Of a stretch of 64,000 nucleotides of DNA, positions 54,483 to 63,872 are shown piece by piece. Location: the NCBI GenBank assembly GCA_037013495.1, contig CM072810.1, forward strand, positions 86,040,449 to 86,104,448. Reading direction: 5' to 3'. Under the pieces are notes generated by a model that made no database searches, was not told the DNA's origin, and was given only the letters and a program-made list of their open reading frames with translations. A program made the position numbers and the translations under genes. This stretch comes from Hippophae tibetana (Eukaryota > Streptophyta > Magnoliopsida > Rosales > Elaeagnaceae). Each line of letters starts with the position of its first letter. The stretch's first letter is position 1.

Positions 54483-54494
54483 ATCTTTTTGGTG

Positions 54495-57400
54495 CTAAGG
54501 GTTACTCAGCCAAATGCAATCCATTTCAGCAATGTTGTTTGGTTCTTCCACATAAGGCTTGACACGATGGCCATTAACTTTGAACGTTTTTTGTGTCTTG
54601 GAGTCCAATAGTTCTACTACTCCATGTTCAGATACCTGAACTATTTTGAATGGTCCATCCCATCTTGATCTTAGCTTTCCTGGAAACAATCTCAAACGAG
54701 AGTTAAATAAAAGAACTTTCATTCCAGGGTGAAGAGTCTTAGGAACTAGCCTCTTGTCATGATAGCGCTTAGTACGCTCCTTGTATAATTTGGCATTCTC
54801 ATAGGCTTCATTCCTAATTTCTTCCAACTCATGAAGCTGGAGTACTCGTTTTTCACCTGCTTTATCTAAATCCATGTTTAGCTCTTTAATTGCCCAATAA
54901 GCCTTGTGTTCAAGTTCAACTGGAAGGTGGCACGCTTTCCCAAAGATTAACCGGTAAGGGCTCATCCCAATAGGTGTTTTGTAAGCGGTGCGGTATGCCC
55001 ATAAGGCATCATTTAACTTAAATGCCCAATCCTTCCTTGAAGGACGCACAGTGCGTTCCAGTATTCCCTTGATTTGCCTATTACTTACTTCCACTAATCC
55101 GGAAGTTTGAGGATGATATGGAGTAGCTACCTTATGTGTGATGTTGTACTTGTTTAGTACTCCATCAAAGAGTTTGTTACAAAAATGGCTACCTCCATCA
55201 CTTATTATAGCTCTAGGCGTTCCGAACCTACTGAATATGAAATCTTTCAAGAATTTCACAACAACATTAGCATCATTGGTTTTGGTGGGGATAGCTTCTA
55301 CCCACTTGGACACATAATCGACAGCAACCAAAATGTATTGAAAACCATTAGATGGGGGAAAAGGACCCATAAAGTCAATCCCCCATACGTCAAAGAGTTC
55401 AACAACTAAATTAGATGTCAAAGGCATTTCATCTCTTTTGCTTATGTTTCCTGTTCTTTGACATCTATCACATTGTGCACAAAACATATGAGCATCTTTA
55501 AAAAGAGTGGGCCAAAAGAATCCAGACTGTAATATCTTACGGGCTGTCTTTTCTCCTCCAAAATGACCCCCACAATGAAGTTCATGACAAAAAGTCAGAA
55601 TGCTCTTATGTTCTTCTTCAGGTACACATCTCCGGATGACTTGATCTTGACCAATCTTGTATAAATAAGGGTCATCCCAGAAATAGTCCTTAATAGTTTT
55701 AAAAAACCTTTTCTTCTCCTGATATGAAGTGTTAGGTCGCAAAACACCAGTGGCAAGATAGTTTACAATATCAGCGTACCATGGGTTCGGACCTATGAAA
55801 AATAACTGTTCATCAGGAAAGGTTTCAACTATATCGTCATTACTCTCATCTTTAAGAGAATTAAAGTCAGAAATCAACCTAGACAAATGGTCAGCTACTA
55901 AGTTTTCACTGCCTTTCTTATCCTTGATTTCTAGGTCAAATTCTTGTAAGAGTAAGACCCACCTGATTAACCTTGGCTTGGCATTTGGTTTACTTAATAG
56001 GTATCTTAAAGCAGCATGATCAGAATGCACAATCACTTTAGATCCTACTAAATAAGACCGAAATTTGTCTAAAGAGAATACTATAGCCAAGAATTCCTTT
56101 TTAGTGGTGGTGTAATTCATCTGGGCATCATTGAGTGTTTTGCTAGCATAGTAGATGACATGTAAACGCTTTTCCACTCTTTGTCCCAGGACTGCTCCTA
56201 TTGCATAATCAGAAGCGTCACACATTATTTCAAAGGGTAAAGACCAGTTTGGTGCCATTATAACAGGGGTAGATGTGAGTTTATCTTTCAAGGTATTAAA
56301 GGAAGTAAGGCAGTCATTGTTGAAATCAAAATCAGCATCTTTGGATAGCAAGTTACATAATGGACGACTTATTTTAGAGAAATCTTTAATAAATCGTCTG
56401 TAGAATCCTGCATGTCCCAAGAAGCTTCTTATCCCCTTCACAGATGTAGGGGGAGGTAGTTTGGATATCAATTCAACTTTTGCCTTATCAACTTCAATAC
56501 CCTTGTTTGAAATTATATGTCCTAAAACTATCCCTTGTTGAACCATAAAATGACTTTTCTCCCAACTAAGGGTTAGATTGCATTCAATGCATCTTTCTAA
56601 AACCAAAGTCAATTTATGTAAGCAATCATCAAATGAGTTCCCAAAGACAGAGAAATCGTCCATGAAAATCTCAATGAATTTTTCCACCATGTCCGAGAAA
56701 ATAGATATCATGCATCTTTGGAACGTGGCAGGGGCATTGCATAACCCAAATGGCATTCTGCGAAAAGCAAATGTCCCAAAAGGACATGTAAATGTGGTCT
56801 TTTCCTGATCTTCTGGTGCTATGGGTACTTGATAATATCCAGACAGTCCATCCAAAAAACAGTAAAATTCGTGCCCAGCTAATCTTTCCAACATTTGATC
56901 AATGAATGGAAGAGGAAAGTGATCCTTTTTCGTATATAAATTTAGTTTCCTAAAATCTATACACATTCTCCATCCAGTGATTATTCTAGTGGGCACTAAT
57001 TCACTTTTGTCATTCTTAACAACTGTTATCCCAGATTTCTTTGGTACCACATGCACTGGACTAACCCACTTACTATCTGCAATAGGGTAGATAATCCCTT
57101 CTTCTAATAATTTAAGAATTTCCTTCTTAACTACCTCTTGCATGTTTGGGTTTAGTCTTCTTTGGGCCTCTCGTACAGGTTTAGCACCGTCCTCCAAGTT
57201 GATCTTGTGCATACACATTGTTGGACTAATGCCTCTTATATCCCCTATACTCCAACCTATAGATTTCTTAAACTGTTTAAGCACTTTGATGAGTTCCTTT
57301 TCTTGTGGTTTGGTCAAGGTTGAAGAAATTATCACTGGATAAGTTTCCCCTTCTCCCAAAAACACATATTTTAAGTGCTCAGGTAAGTCTTTGAGTTCAA

Positions 57401-59666
57401 GTTCAGGTGGATTGGCCTCTTTAATAGATGAAGAACTGGGTAGATTTAAAAGTGTACTAGATTTTGTCATCACTTCATTATTGTCTAGTTGTTCAAGGTA
57501 CCCCTTTATTTCCTCATCTAAATCTTCTTCAACCTTTTCAAGTGTAAGAACGGTTTCAAGCTTGTCTTCTATTCTGGTTCGGAAAAAGGTGTTTTGGACA
57601 AGATTATCCAAAGGATCAACATCGAATATTTCATCGATGGCAGAAATAGAAGGGAAAGGTGAAGAATCAAAAACTTTAAAATGAACAGTCTCTCCTAAGA
57701 CTGTCATTGTCAAATTTCCATCTTGGACATCAATAATAGTTTTAGTAGTTGCCATAAATGGTCTACCAAGCAGTATTGTGTGCTCTCTGTCCAATGCTGG
57801 ATTTTCTTGCATATCCAGAACCACAAAGTCAACAGGTATTATCAGTTTGTCTACCTGTACCAAAACATCCTCAACTATTCCCTCTGGATATTTAAGAGAT
57901 CTATCTGCAAGTTGAAGGGACATAGTTGTGGGTTTTAAATCCCCTAGATTGAATTGTAAGAATATAGAGTAGGGCATCAAATTTATACTAGCACCTAAAT
58001 CAAGCATTGCTTTAGCAACCTTCCTATCCCCCATAGTTATGTTTATAATAAAACTTCCAGGGTCTTTCAACTTAGGGGGTAGTTTGTGCTGAAGTACAGC
58101 GCTAGAAATTTCTGATACTACTACTCGTTCATTCAGTTCATACCTCCTTTTCTTAGTGTTCAACTCTTTGAAAAATTTGGCATATGAGGGCACATTCATG
58201 ATCACTTCTAATAATGGTAAATTGATATTTACTTTAGAGAGCATATTAAAAAGATCATTGAATTGCTTATCTTGTTTGGACTCTTTTAACCGGTGGGGAA
58301 AAGGTACTTGTATCTGGTGTGGTTCTGTTGTCTTTTGAATTTTGGGGGTGTCAGATGACCCCCCAATGAGTTTTTCAGAAGGCTTGTTAAGTTTAACACT
58401 TGTTTCTCCTTTTTGCGAGATTAGAGTATCGCCTTCTTTGTTACCTGAACTACAAGGTAGATTGTTAGAGATTTCAGGTAAACTGGTATTGACTACCTTA
58501 CCACTTCGAAGGGTTCTAACATCCTTTGCTTGTTCTGGTTGACTGGGCAACTTTCCTGGTTCTTTCTTTTGCATTTGTTCAGCCAGTTGCCCAACTTTAG
58601 ATTCAATCCTTTTAACCGAAGCCTCCATGGTGTTCAACCTTTGATTAGTCATCAATTGGTTGTCACGACTAACTTGAATAAAAGCATTCAAGCTATCTTC
58701 TAAGGTTGGATTAAAAGATTGGCTTGGTGGGTAAGGGTGGTTGTTATCTGACCTTAGTGTTGGATATTGGGTGTAGGCTGGGTGATTATAGGTGTTTGGA
58801 TGATATCTTTGAAAAGATTGAACTTCCTCTATGGCATCGACACTAGAATCACAAGTATTTGAACAATTATGAGTACCATGCCCAATTGAACAACACACTT
58901 CACATACCTCTTGATTTGAAATTTGGTGGGAAGTGAGGAATTTCACTTGTTTAGTCAATTCAGCAAGTTGCAAGGTTATCTCATTATCAGAGCCGACTTC
59001 ATTGACCTTTGCTTTCCTTCTACCACCTCTTTGTTGGGAATTAGAACCCAACAGCTCATAAAGATTATAGGTTTCCTCTGCGGTCTTTTCTCCTACAGCA
59101 CCTCCAGCAGCATTATCAACCATGTATTGACTCTGTAGTGTCAATCCATCATAAAAGAATTGGTTTTGTAGCTGTAAGGGAAAGCTATGATTTTGACATT
59201 GAATGAAAAGGAGTTTGAATCGTTCCCAAGCTTCATGAAAGGGCTCTTCATTCATTTGAGAAAATGTTGCTATCTTTGTTCTTAGATCAACAGTCTTTTG
59301 ATGGGAATAGAACCTACCCATGAAAATTTCATAGACTGCCTCCCAAGTTTTAAGAGAACCTGACTGTAGAGTAATGAACCATGACCAAGCTTTATCTTTG
59401 AGAGTGTAAGGAAAACACCTCATCCTAAGTTGATCTTCATTAATTGCATGTAGTGGAAAGGTTTGGACAATAGCATAGAATTCTCGAATGAAATTTAAAG
59501 GGTCTTCATTAGGGATACCGTAAAAGGAAGGCAACAAAGAATAATGAATCTTTTTCAATTCATAATTCCTTGCAGCCTCTTGTAATTGGATACCGGAAGT
59601 TACATTGCCAATGATTGGCATTGTATATTCTTTCATCTTTTTCCGCCTATCTTCAGCATCTCCCAT
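54495..59666 (-). CDS. Gag-Pol polyprotein of Athila-like Ty3/gypsy retrotransposon (1723 aa)
   Basis: One intact ORF encoding all proteins for particle formation, reverse transcription and integration. Domains in order: Gag capsid-type region about 40-210; CCHC zinc knuckle C255-C258-H263-C268; linker with TLRSGK near 385; aspartic protease with D556 in DLGAS and LLGRPF near 632; reverse transcriptase about 850-1040 with D939 and FMDD at 1001-1004; RNase H with D1150, E1191, D1216, D1259; integrase with H1364-H1368-C1399-C1402 zinc site and D1431, D1490, E1526 (exact D-D-35-E); GPF module at W1669-F1673. No chromodomain, no second RNase H. The start ATG has A at -3 and G at +4. The capsid part is more diverged from family consensus than the upstream gag (for example LQSGSL for LPPGSL). 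The frame differs from the upstream gag and lies 343 bp downstream, so its translation mechanism is unclear. It is likely functional. Confidence 0.95.
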   Translation of the reverse strand: MGDAEDRRKKMKEYTMPIIGNVTSGIQLQEAARNYELKKIHYSLLPSFYGIPNEDPLNFIREFYAIVQTFPLHAINEDQLRMRCFPYTLKDKAWSWFITLQSGSLKTWEAVYEIFMGRFYSHQKTVDLRTKIATFSQMNEEPFHEAWERFKLLFIQCQNHSFPLQLQNQFFYDGLTLQSQYMVDNAAGGAVGEKTAEETYNLYELLGSNSQQRGGRRKAKVNEVGSDNEITLQLAELTKQVKFLTSHQISNQEVCEVCCSIGHGTHNCSNTCDSSVDAIEEVQSFQRYHPNTYNHPAYTQYPTLRSDNNHPYPPSQSFNPTLEDSLNAFIQVSRDNQLMTNQRLNTMEASVKRIESKVGQLAEQMQKKEPGKLPSQPEQAKDVRTLRSGKVVNTSLPEISNNLPCSSGNKEGDTLISQKGETSVKLNKPSEKLIGGSSDTPKIQKTTEPHQIQVPFPHRLKESKQDKQFNDLFNMLSKVNINLPLLEVIMNVPSYAKFFKELNTKKRRYELNERVVVSEISSAVLQHKLPPKLKDPGSFIINITMGDRKVAKAMLDLGASINLMPYSIFLQFNLGDLKPTTMSLQLADRSLKYPEGIVEDVLVQVDKLIIPVDFVVLDMQENPALDREHTILLGRPFMATTKTIIDVQDGNLTMTVLGETVHFKVFDSSPFPSISAIDEIFDVDPLDNLVQNTFFRTRIEDKLETVLTLEKVEEDLDEEIKGYLEQLDNNEVMTKSSTLLNLPSSSSIKEANPPELELKDLPEHLKYVFLGEGETYPVIISSTLTKPQEKELIKVLKQFKKSIGWSIGDIRGISPTMCMHKINLEDGAKPVREAQRRLNPNMQEVVKKEILKLLEEGIIYPIADSKWVSPVHVVPKKSGITVVKNDKSELVPTRIITGWRMCIDFRKLNLYTKKDHFPLPFIDQMLERLAGHEFYCFLDGLSGYYQVPIAPEDQEKTTFTCPFGTFAFRRMPFGLCNAPATFQRCMISIFSDMVEKFIEIFMDDFSVFGNSFDDCLHKLTLVLERCIECNLTLSWEKSHFMVQQGIVLGHIISNKGIEVDKAKVELISKLPPPTSVKGIRSFLGHAGFYRRFIKDFSKISRPLCNLLSKDADFDFNNDCLTSFNTLKDKLTSTPVIMAPNWSLPFEIMCDASDYAIGAVLGQRVEKRLHVIYYASKTLNDAQMNYTTTKKEFLAIVFSLDKFRSYLVGSKVIVHSDHAALRYLLSKPNAKPRLIRWVLLLQEFDLEIKDKKGSENLVADHLSRLISDFNSLKDESNDDIVETFPDEQLFFIGPNPWYADIVNYLATGVLRPNTSYQEKKRFFKTIKDYFWDDPYLYKIGQDQVIRRCVPEEEHKSILTFCHELHCGGHFGGEKTARKILQSGFFWPTLFKDAHMFCAQCDRCQRTGNISKRDEMPLTSNLVVELFDVWGIDFMGPFPPSNGFQYILVAVDYVSKWVEAIPTKTNDANVVVKFLKDFIFSRFGTPRAIISDGGSHFCNKLFDGVLNKYNITHKVATPYHPQTSGLVEVSNRQIKGILERTVRPSRKDWAFKLNDALWAYRTAYKTPIGMSPYRLIFGKACHLPVELEHKAYWAIKELNMDLDKAGEKRVLQLHELEEIRNEAYENAKLYKERTKRYHDKRLVPKTLHPGMKVLLFNSRLRLFPGKLRSRWDGPFKIVQVSEHGVVELLDSKTQKTFKVNGHRVKPYVEEPNNIAEMDCIWLSNP

Positions 59667-59790
59667 GGTTGTTTGTAGTTGAAAATGATCCTCCTCCTAT
59701 TGTGTATCAACATTTTGCTTTTAGTAGATATCTCTAAGAAATATTTATAACTTGATAAAACGTAAAAGCAAAAAGTGCAAGGAACCTAAA

Positions 59791-59822
<32 letters not shown>

Positions 59823-60009
59823 AGCGAATGGACAGAATTTTTGAAACAAACGAATTTTATTTCATCTGAATTTTTATTACACGCAAACTAAAACAAAGGA
59901 AAATACAATAATGGGTGACCTCCCATACAGGACTAAAATTTATCGTCTTCTAGTAAGACGTTGCTTGGAGATTGCAGAATGAAAAACTCAATGTCTCCTC
60001 TTCATTGAA
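59667..60009 (-). other. Spacer between the two gag ORFs
   Basis: 343 bp, non-coding. In sense direction it holds the post-gag hairpins (59960-59911), two AATAAA motifs (59878-59873 and 59861-59856), an A25 tract (59815-59791), and then a leader ending in a good start context for gag-pol. The first about 140 bases resemble the sequence after the pol stop (shared ATGGG..CCCAT and CGTCTT..AAGACG hairpins and a TTTTAGTTTRC motif). Confidence 0.75.
59911..59960 (-). other. Paired hairpins after the upstream gag stop codon
   Basis: ATGGG, six-base loop, CCCAT (59911-59926) and CGTCTT, ctagt, AAGACG (59944-59960). Order, spacing and stem sequence match the pair after the pol stop (54434-54482), though loops and intervening bases differ. 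The distance to the stop codon is about 50 nt here. Confidence 0.65.
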
Positions 60010-61347
60010 TTAGTCTTTGCCTTTTTGCAAATGTTCAACTAACTGTTCAACTTGAACTTCCACCTTTTTGATAGAAGCTTCCACAGAGTCCAACCGTTGA
60101 TTGGTTTTAGATTGATTATCCCTACATACTTGAATAAAAGAATTCAAGTTGTCCTCCAAGGTTGGTTTATTGGGAATGCTTCTTGGAATAGGTGGGTGGA
60201 ATTGCTGACCTGCTTGGTTTGAGCTTTGAGTGAAAGGAGGGTTGTTTTGCCTCCAAGAGAAATTTGGATGACTTCTCCACCCAGGATTATAGGTATTTGA
60301 GTTGGGATCAAACCTGGGTCTCTGTTGATATGCTCCCAACACATTGACCTGTTCAGGTCCAGTTGTTTCTCCTTGATATGGACAGGCTTCAGTACCATGT
60401 CCCATGTTGCTATACAAACCATATTGATCATTATTGGTGTTGGTTTGTGTAGCGAGAAGGGCAACTTGCTTAGTCAGTTGAACAAGTTGTTGTTGAACTT
60501 CATTACTGGAGTCGATTTCATGAACTCCAGCTTTTCTCACTCGGGAGCTTTTCTGTTGGGAATTAGCACCCAACATCTCAAAGAGGTTATACGTCTCTGA
60601 GGCAGTTTTTTCTCCTATTGCTCCTCCTGCAGCGTTGTCGACAATGAACTGACATTGTTGTGTAAGTCCATCGTAAAAGAATTGGTTCTGCAACTGCAGG
60701 GGAAAGCTATGATGGGGACACTGAGTGAGAAACATCTTGAACCTATCCCAAGCTTCATGGAATGGTTCTCCATCCATCTGAGAGAAAGTAGCAATCTTTC
60801 CTCTCAACTCTGATGTTTTTTGATGGGAATAGAATTTTCCCATGAATTTATTGTAAATGTTACCCCATGTCATCAGAGAACCTGGGGGAAGTGACATCAA
60901 CCAAGCTTTGGCCTTATCCTTTAGAGTGTAGGGAAAACATCTCATCCTAAGTTGATCCTCGTTTAGAATACCGAGGGGGAATGTTTGGACCGTAGCATAG
61001 AAATCTCTCATAAAGGAAAGAGAATCTTCATTAGGTAACCCATAAAAGGAAGGAAGCATAGAAAAATGAATATTTTTAAGGTCGTAATTCCGAGCAGCCT
61101 CCCCCAACTGGATAGCGGCAGTTGCCGTGCCTATTACCGGTCTTGCAAACTCTTTCATTGTGGTTTCCCTAATATGTTGGTTTTCCTCCATTTCTTTTGG
61201 TTCTAGTAAAGGATTAAGACTTGGTTCTATGTTTGGCTCAAAAACAGGTTGATGGGTAGAATCCAGTTTTGTTGACACTTGTTTAAATTTATGAAATTTA
61301 TTTACATATGGTGTAAGGGGGTTTCCTAAGGATCTCCTACCACGCAT
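60010..61347 (-). CDS. Stand-alone Gag paralogue (445 aa), zinc knuckle degenerate
   Basis: A complete retrotransposon Gag ORF upstream of and separate from gag-pol. Residues about 85-265 align without gaps to the Gag part of the 1723-aa protein (roughly 70-75 percent identical by eye over 170 residues), including FPYTLKDKA and FYSHQKT motifs. The capsid core here is the more canonical of the two (KAKAWLMSLPPGSL). A basic N-terminal extension of about 60 residues is unique to this copy. At the zinc knuckle the paralogue's CCHC is Y309-Y312-H317-C322 here: both first cysteines are Tyr (TAT codons, one G-to-A step from TGT each). The ORF ends right where Gag joins the protease linker in the paralogue. 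The first ATG has a poor context (T at -3, C at +4); in-frame Met53 and Met64 are better placed, and Met64 aligns with Met11 of gag-pol. It may supply capsid, possibly without nucleic-acid binding. Confidence 0.9.
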   Translation of the reverse strand: MRGRRSLGNPLTPYVNKFHKFKQVSTKLDSTHQPVFEPNIEPSLNPLLEPKEMEENQHIRETTMKEFARPVIGTATAAIQLGEAARNYDLKNIHFSMLPSFYGLPNEDSLSFMRDFYATVQTFPLGILNEDQLRMRCFPYTLKDKAKAWLMSLPPGSLMTWGNIYNKFMGKFYSHQKTSELRGKIATFSQMDGEPFHEAWDRFKMFLTQCPHHSFPLQLQNQFFYDGLTQQCQFIVDNAAGGAIGEKTASETYNLFEMLGANSQQKSSRVRKAGVHEIDSSNEVQQQLVQLTKQVALLATQTNTNNDQYGLYSNMGHGTEACPYQGETTGPEQVNVLGAYQQRPRFDPNSNTYNPGWRSHPNFSWRQNNPPFTQSSNQAGQQFHPPIPRSIPNKPTLEDNLNSFIQVCRDNQSKTNQRLDSVEASIKKVEVQVEQLVEHLQKGKD

Positions 61348-61455
61348 AGACTATTGTAAACGTAAATTTAAAACTCCTGTCAACAAAATAAAAAAATTTA
61401 GATAAAATTTACATGTTATTTTATACAAAACACTAAACAAAACTAGTTAAACCCT

Positions 61456-61463
61456 AAAAAAAA

Positions 61464-61495
<32 letters not shown>
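61456..61495. repeat. A12/T28 homopolymer junction
   Basis: Twelve A followed by 28 T on the plus strand. It can self-pair and is prone to slippage and sequencing error, so exact lengths should be treated with caution. Confidence 0.85.
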
Positions 61496-61526
61496 GTAAC
61501 ATAATTAGTATTAACCAAGAGTGCTC

Positions 61527-61575
61527 CCAGGAAAGAATGGTGGTGCAAACGGCACCTTAAATACCATTCTCCTAG
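61527..61575. other. Leader stem-loop A
   Basis: CCAGGA aa GAATGGT ... ACCATTC TCCTAG. The two stem parts (6 and 7 bp, with an aa bulge) enclose an inner GGTGC/GCACC hairpin. It is one of two tandem copies; the partner at 61590-61636 has a changed stem that still pairs. Confidence 0.75.
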
Positions 61576-61589
61576 CTAGAGCAACGTTC

Positions 61590-61636
61590 CCAGGAAAGAC
61601 TAGTGGCGCAAAGGCTTCCAAGAACTAGTCTCCTAG
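61590..61636. other. Leader stem-loop B (covarying copy of A)
   Basis: CCAGGA aa GACTAGT ... ACTAGTC TCCTAG. Compared with copy A, the stem differs at two positions on each arm, and each change is matched by its partner, so pairing is preserved. The flanking ccaggaaaga and tctcctag are the same in both copies. Confidence 0.75.
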
Positions 61637-61701
61637 ACAGAACTCCCTTAGATTTTTACTTTTCATGTTATTTAGTTAATTAGGTATAAATTCAAGTAAT
61701 G

Positions 61702-61729
<28 letters not shown>
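61702..61729. repeat. T28 homopolymer
   Basis: A run of 28 T (A28 on the element's sense strand) in the leader. Exact length is uncertain in any assembly. Confidence 0.85.
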
Positions 61730-61732
<3 letters not shown>

Positions 61733-61919
61733 AACGGTAATTTTATTTTACTATTCACGCTATATTATTTCTTATTAACTTAAAATTTTTTATATTTTGA
61801 ATTTTGAATTTTTTTTTTCTTTGTTTTGTTTTTTTTTTTTTTTTTTTTTTTTACTATTTATGAACGGTAAATTTTTTACTTCAAATTTCAAATTTCTAAA
61901 TTATTTTAAAAAAAAAAAA

Positions 61920-62005
61920 ATTATTATTATTTTTTTTTATTTTTTTATTTTTTATTTTTTTATTTTTTTATTTTTTTATTTTTTTATTTTTATTTTTTTA
62001 TTTAT
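61920..62005. repeat. Degenerate (T6-7A)n microsatellite
   Basis: Runs of 5-8 T separated by single A, forming the start of the leader in sense direction. An apparent 75-codon plus-strand ORF across it is a low-complexity artefact. Confidence 0.85.
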
Positions 62006-62104
62006 TATGAATTTTGAAATTTGATTATTATTAAAATATCACAATTATTTACAGCACAAAAATGTTTTTAAAATTTTGATAAATAATTTAAAAACGCTAT
62101 TCCT

Positions 62105-62122
62105 TCCCCGGCAACGGCGCCA
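62105..62122 (-). promoter_or_regulatory. Primer-binding site for tRNA-Asp
   Basis: The minus strand reads TGGCGCCGTTGCCGGGGA, complementary over 18 bases to the 3' end of plant tRNA-Asp(GTC) including CCA. It lies 6 bp from the 5' LTR edge. This fixes the orientation of the element and the start point of minus-strand cDNA synthesis. Confidence 0.93.
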
Positions 62123-63373
62123 AAAACTTGATGAACGAAAACCGGCATCGCCGATCTTCGCAAATACTTTGGTTTTAATATTTATAAAACTCTCGCAAGT
62201 GCACAAATCATTTCGAAGAAAATGATAAGTATACTCCCAAGGTCGATCTAAGGAAGGAATGTATGTGGTTTTTAATTTATTATTCAAACTTTTAAAAACG
62301 AAATTAAATCCTAAACATCCTGTCACGATAGTTTGGTTTTTGTGTTCCTAATCTAATAACATAAAATAAACATATATACAGATTAATTAAATATAGTCTA
62401 ATAACATAAAAATAAACATAGATACAAATTCAATAAATAATTATCTAAAAATAAACATATATACGGATTCAATAAATATTCATGCAAATTTTTATCATTT
62501 ATATTAGCAGAGTATTTATGGATATAATAACTAAATTAATTATGCTTGCTCATATTAACTAGGTTATTAAAGATATAAATTGATATTTTATTGATTCTCT
62601 CTTTTTTATATAAATACCACCTTTGGTGGGGTTAGATATTCTTTGTTAACTAAACAAATCAATTAACACCTATGGGTGGGGTTGATAACTAATATGCTTA
62701 ATTAAATTAATTCCTTTTTCTAAGAGATTGAAAATGAACCATTTAAATGCCACCTTTGGTGGGGTTAGACAATTTAAACATTATTCAAGGTGTCCAAATT
62801 AAACTTAAGAATTTAATTATCCGAGTACTAACTTTCAAGTTTTAAAACCACTATTGAAAACATGTTGTCAATACATTTTCACATAATAATTCTTATAAAA
62901 ACTTTTGAAATAGAGTTTCACTCTAACTACCGGGCGATTGTACCAACAAATAAAAGAGCACTACTCTAAATTAGACCGGATAACTAAACCTTAAAATCTA
63001 ATTTTCGGGTTTAAGTTTGTAATGAAAAATAATATATTTCTCTCTAACATTCTTAATATAAAATCTTGAATAAAAACAAAATCAATTCATTTTAAAGATT
63101 TTTACCTATTTAATATTTCGCAAGCATAACAACGTCGTTATTACATCATTTTTACTAAACAGCTAGCATAGTTAAATTTAACCACAGACAAGTTGAATAT
63201 AACATGTAAGAATAAAGCATAAAAATAACTGTAAAGAAAATAAAATCCTTACAGAACTTCGACGCTATTCCCGTTGCTAGAAAACCTCCGAGCGGAATTT
63301 GCACTTCCATATATTGAATCAAAAACTAAATTATTACAAAAACATTACAAGTTCCTCTCAAAAAGAGAAGAAC

Positions 63374-63493
63374 ACTAAAACTAAGAGAATTGAACTAAAA
63401 ACTAAGAAGGAAACTAAGAAAAACTAAGAAACTAAGAAAGAAACTAAGGAAAACTCAAAAAAACTAAGAAATGAGAGAAAGAAAGAAGAGAGA
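63374..63493. repeat. Purine-rich simple repeat (aaactaag-type) in 5' LTR
   Basis: Same repeat as at 51781-51900, with one base changed (aaaactaagaaac for aaaacttagaaac). Confidence 0.85.
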
Positions 63494-63535
63494 AGTGTGG
63501 TTTGAAGGTGTGATTTGAAGTGAATGGAAGGGGGG

Positions 63536-63544
63536 TATTTATAG
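63536..63544 (-). promoter_or_regulatory. TATA box of the 5' LTR
   Basis: CTATAAATA on the minus strand in the same context as in the 3' LTR. It is predicted to start the genomic RNA about 25-35 bp downstream, near 63505-63515, giving a long leader through R-U5 to the PBS. Confidence 0.82.
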
Positions 63545-63621
63545 GTGAGGATGGAGAGAAAAAATGAGTAAAAAAATGTTAAAAAAATATTAAAAAATGT
63601 AAAAACGCGTATTGGACTTGC

Positions 63622-63670
63622 TGATGTCATCAATGACGTCAGCATGACGTCACAGGGGCGGCTGCACGTG
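63622..63670. promoter_or_regulatory. bZIP-type site cluster in 5' LTR
   Basis: TGATGTCATCA at 63622-63632, TGACGTCA at 63634-63641 and 63645-63652, and CACGTG at 63665-63670, all unchanged relative to the 3' LTR and 90-125 bp upstream of the TATA box. This is the copy that would control transcription of the element itself. Confidence 0.75.
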
Positions 63671-63676
63671 AAAAAT

Positions 63677-63872
63677 GGGGCGAAAACGCGTTGGGCGCGC
63701 GGATGGGCGGCTGCTGGGCGCTGCGCGCAGCTCGGCGCGCGTGAACAATGCCAGCGCGCTGCGTTGCGCGCAGCTGGGCATGCCAGCGCGCGCGGGCGCG
63801 CGCGGGATGGGGCACGCGCGGCTGGGCGCTGGGGCGCTGGGCTGCGCGCACGGCCGGGCTGCGACGCGCGAT
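63677..63872. other. GC-rich, CpG-dense island in 5' LTR
   Basis: Counterpart of 52081-52332, shorter by 43 bp through two deletions. ORFs of 62-167 codons overlapping it in several frames are composition artefacts. Confidence 0.85.

Larger units (their letters stand above)
52630..54494 (-). other. Non-coding tail of the element between pol and the polypurine tract
   Basis: About 1.86 kb with no ORF over about 65 codons and no recognisable envelope, RNase H or other domain on either strand. It is AT-rich, with a T-rich stretch at about 53470-53525 and 53575-53585. Structured pieces are the hairpin by the PPT, a multi-stem region at 52708-52790, a second PPT-like tract with hairpin at 54137-54176, and two hairpins after the pol stop. 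Athila relatives often carry an env-like ORF here; this one does not. Confidence 0.8.
61348..62104 (-). other. Leader between PBS and first gag ORF
   Basis: 757 bp without a credible ORF. In sense direction it is A-rich: a degenerate (A7T)-like stretch (about 62005-61920), A-tracts at about 61852-61829 and 61729-61702, twin stem-loops (61636-61527), and A28 followed by T12 (61495-61456). The motif atgaacggtaa occurs twice (61730 and 61860), next to A/T tracts, suggesting a local duplication. A leader of this kind would carry packaging or dimerisation signals. Confidence 0.75.

Noticed and set aside
55185..58542. Several 60-97 codon plus-strand ORFs inside gag-pol
   Set aside because: Antisense shadows of the 1723-codon minus-strand ORF.
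60144..60600. ORFs of 91-106 codons overlapping the stand-alone gag
   Set aside because: Other-frame shadows of the gag ORF, without domains.
61797..62024. 75-codon Phe-rich plus-strand ORF
   Set aside because: A translation of the T-rich microsatellite in the leader.
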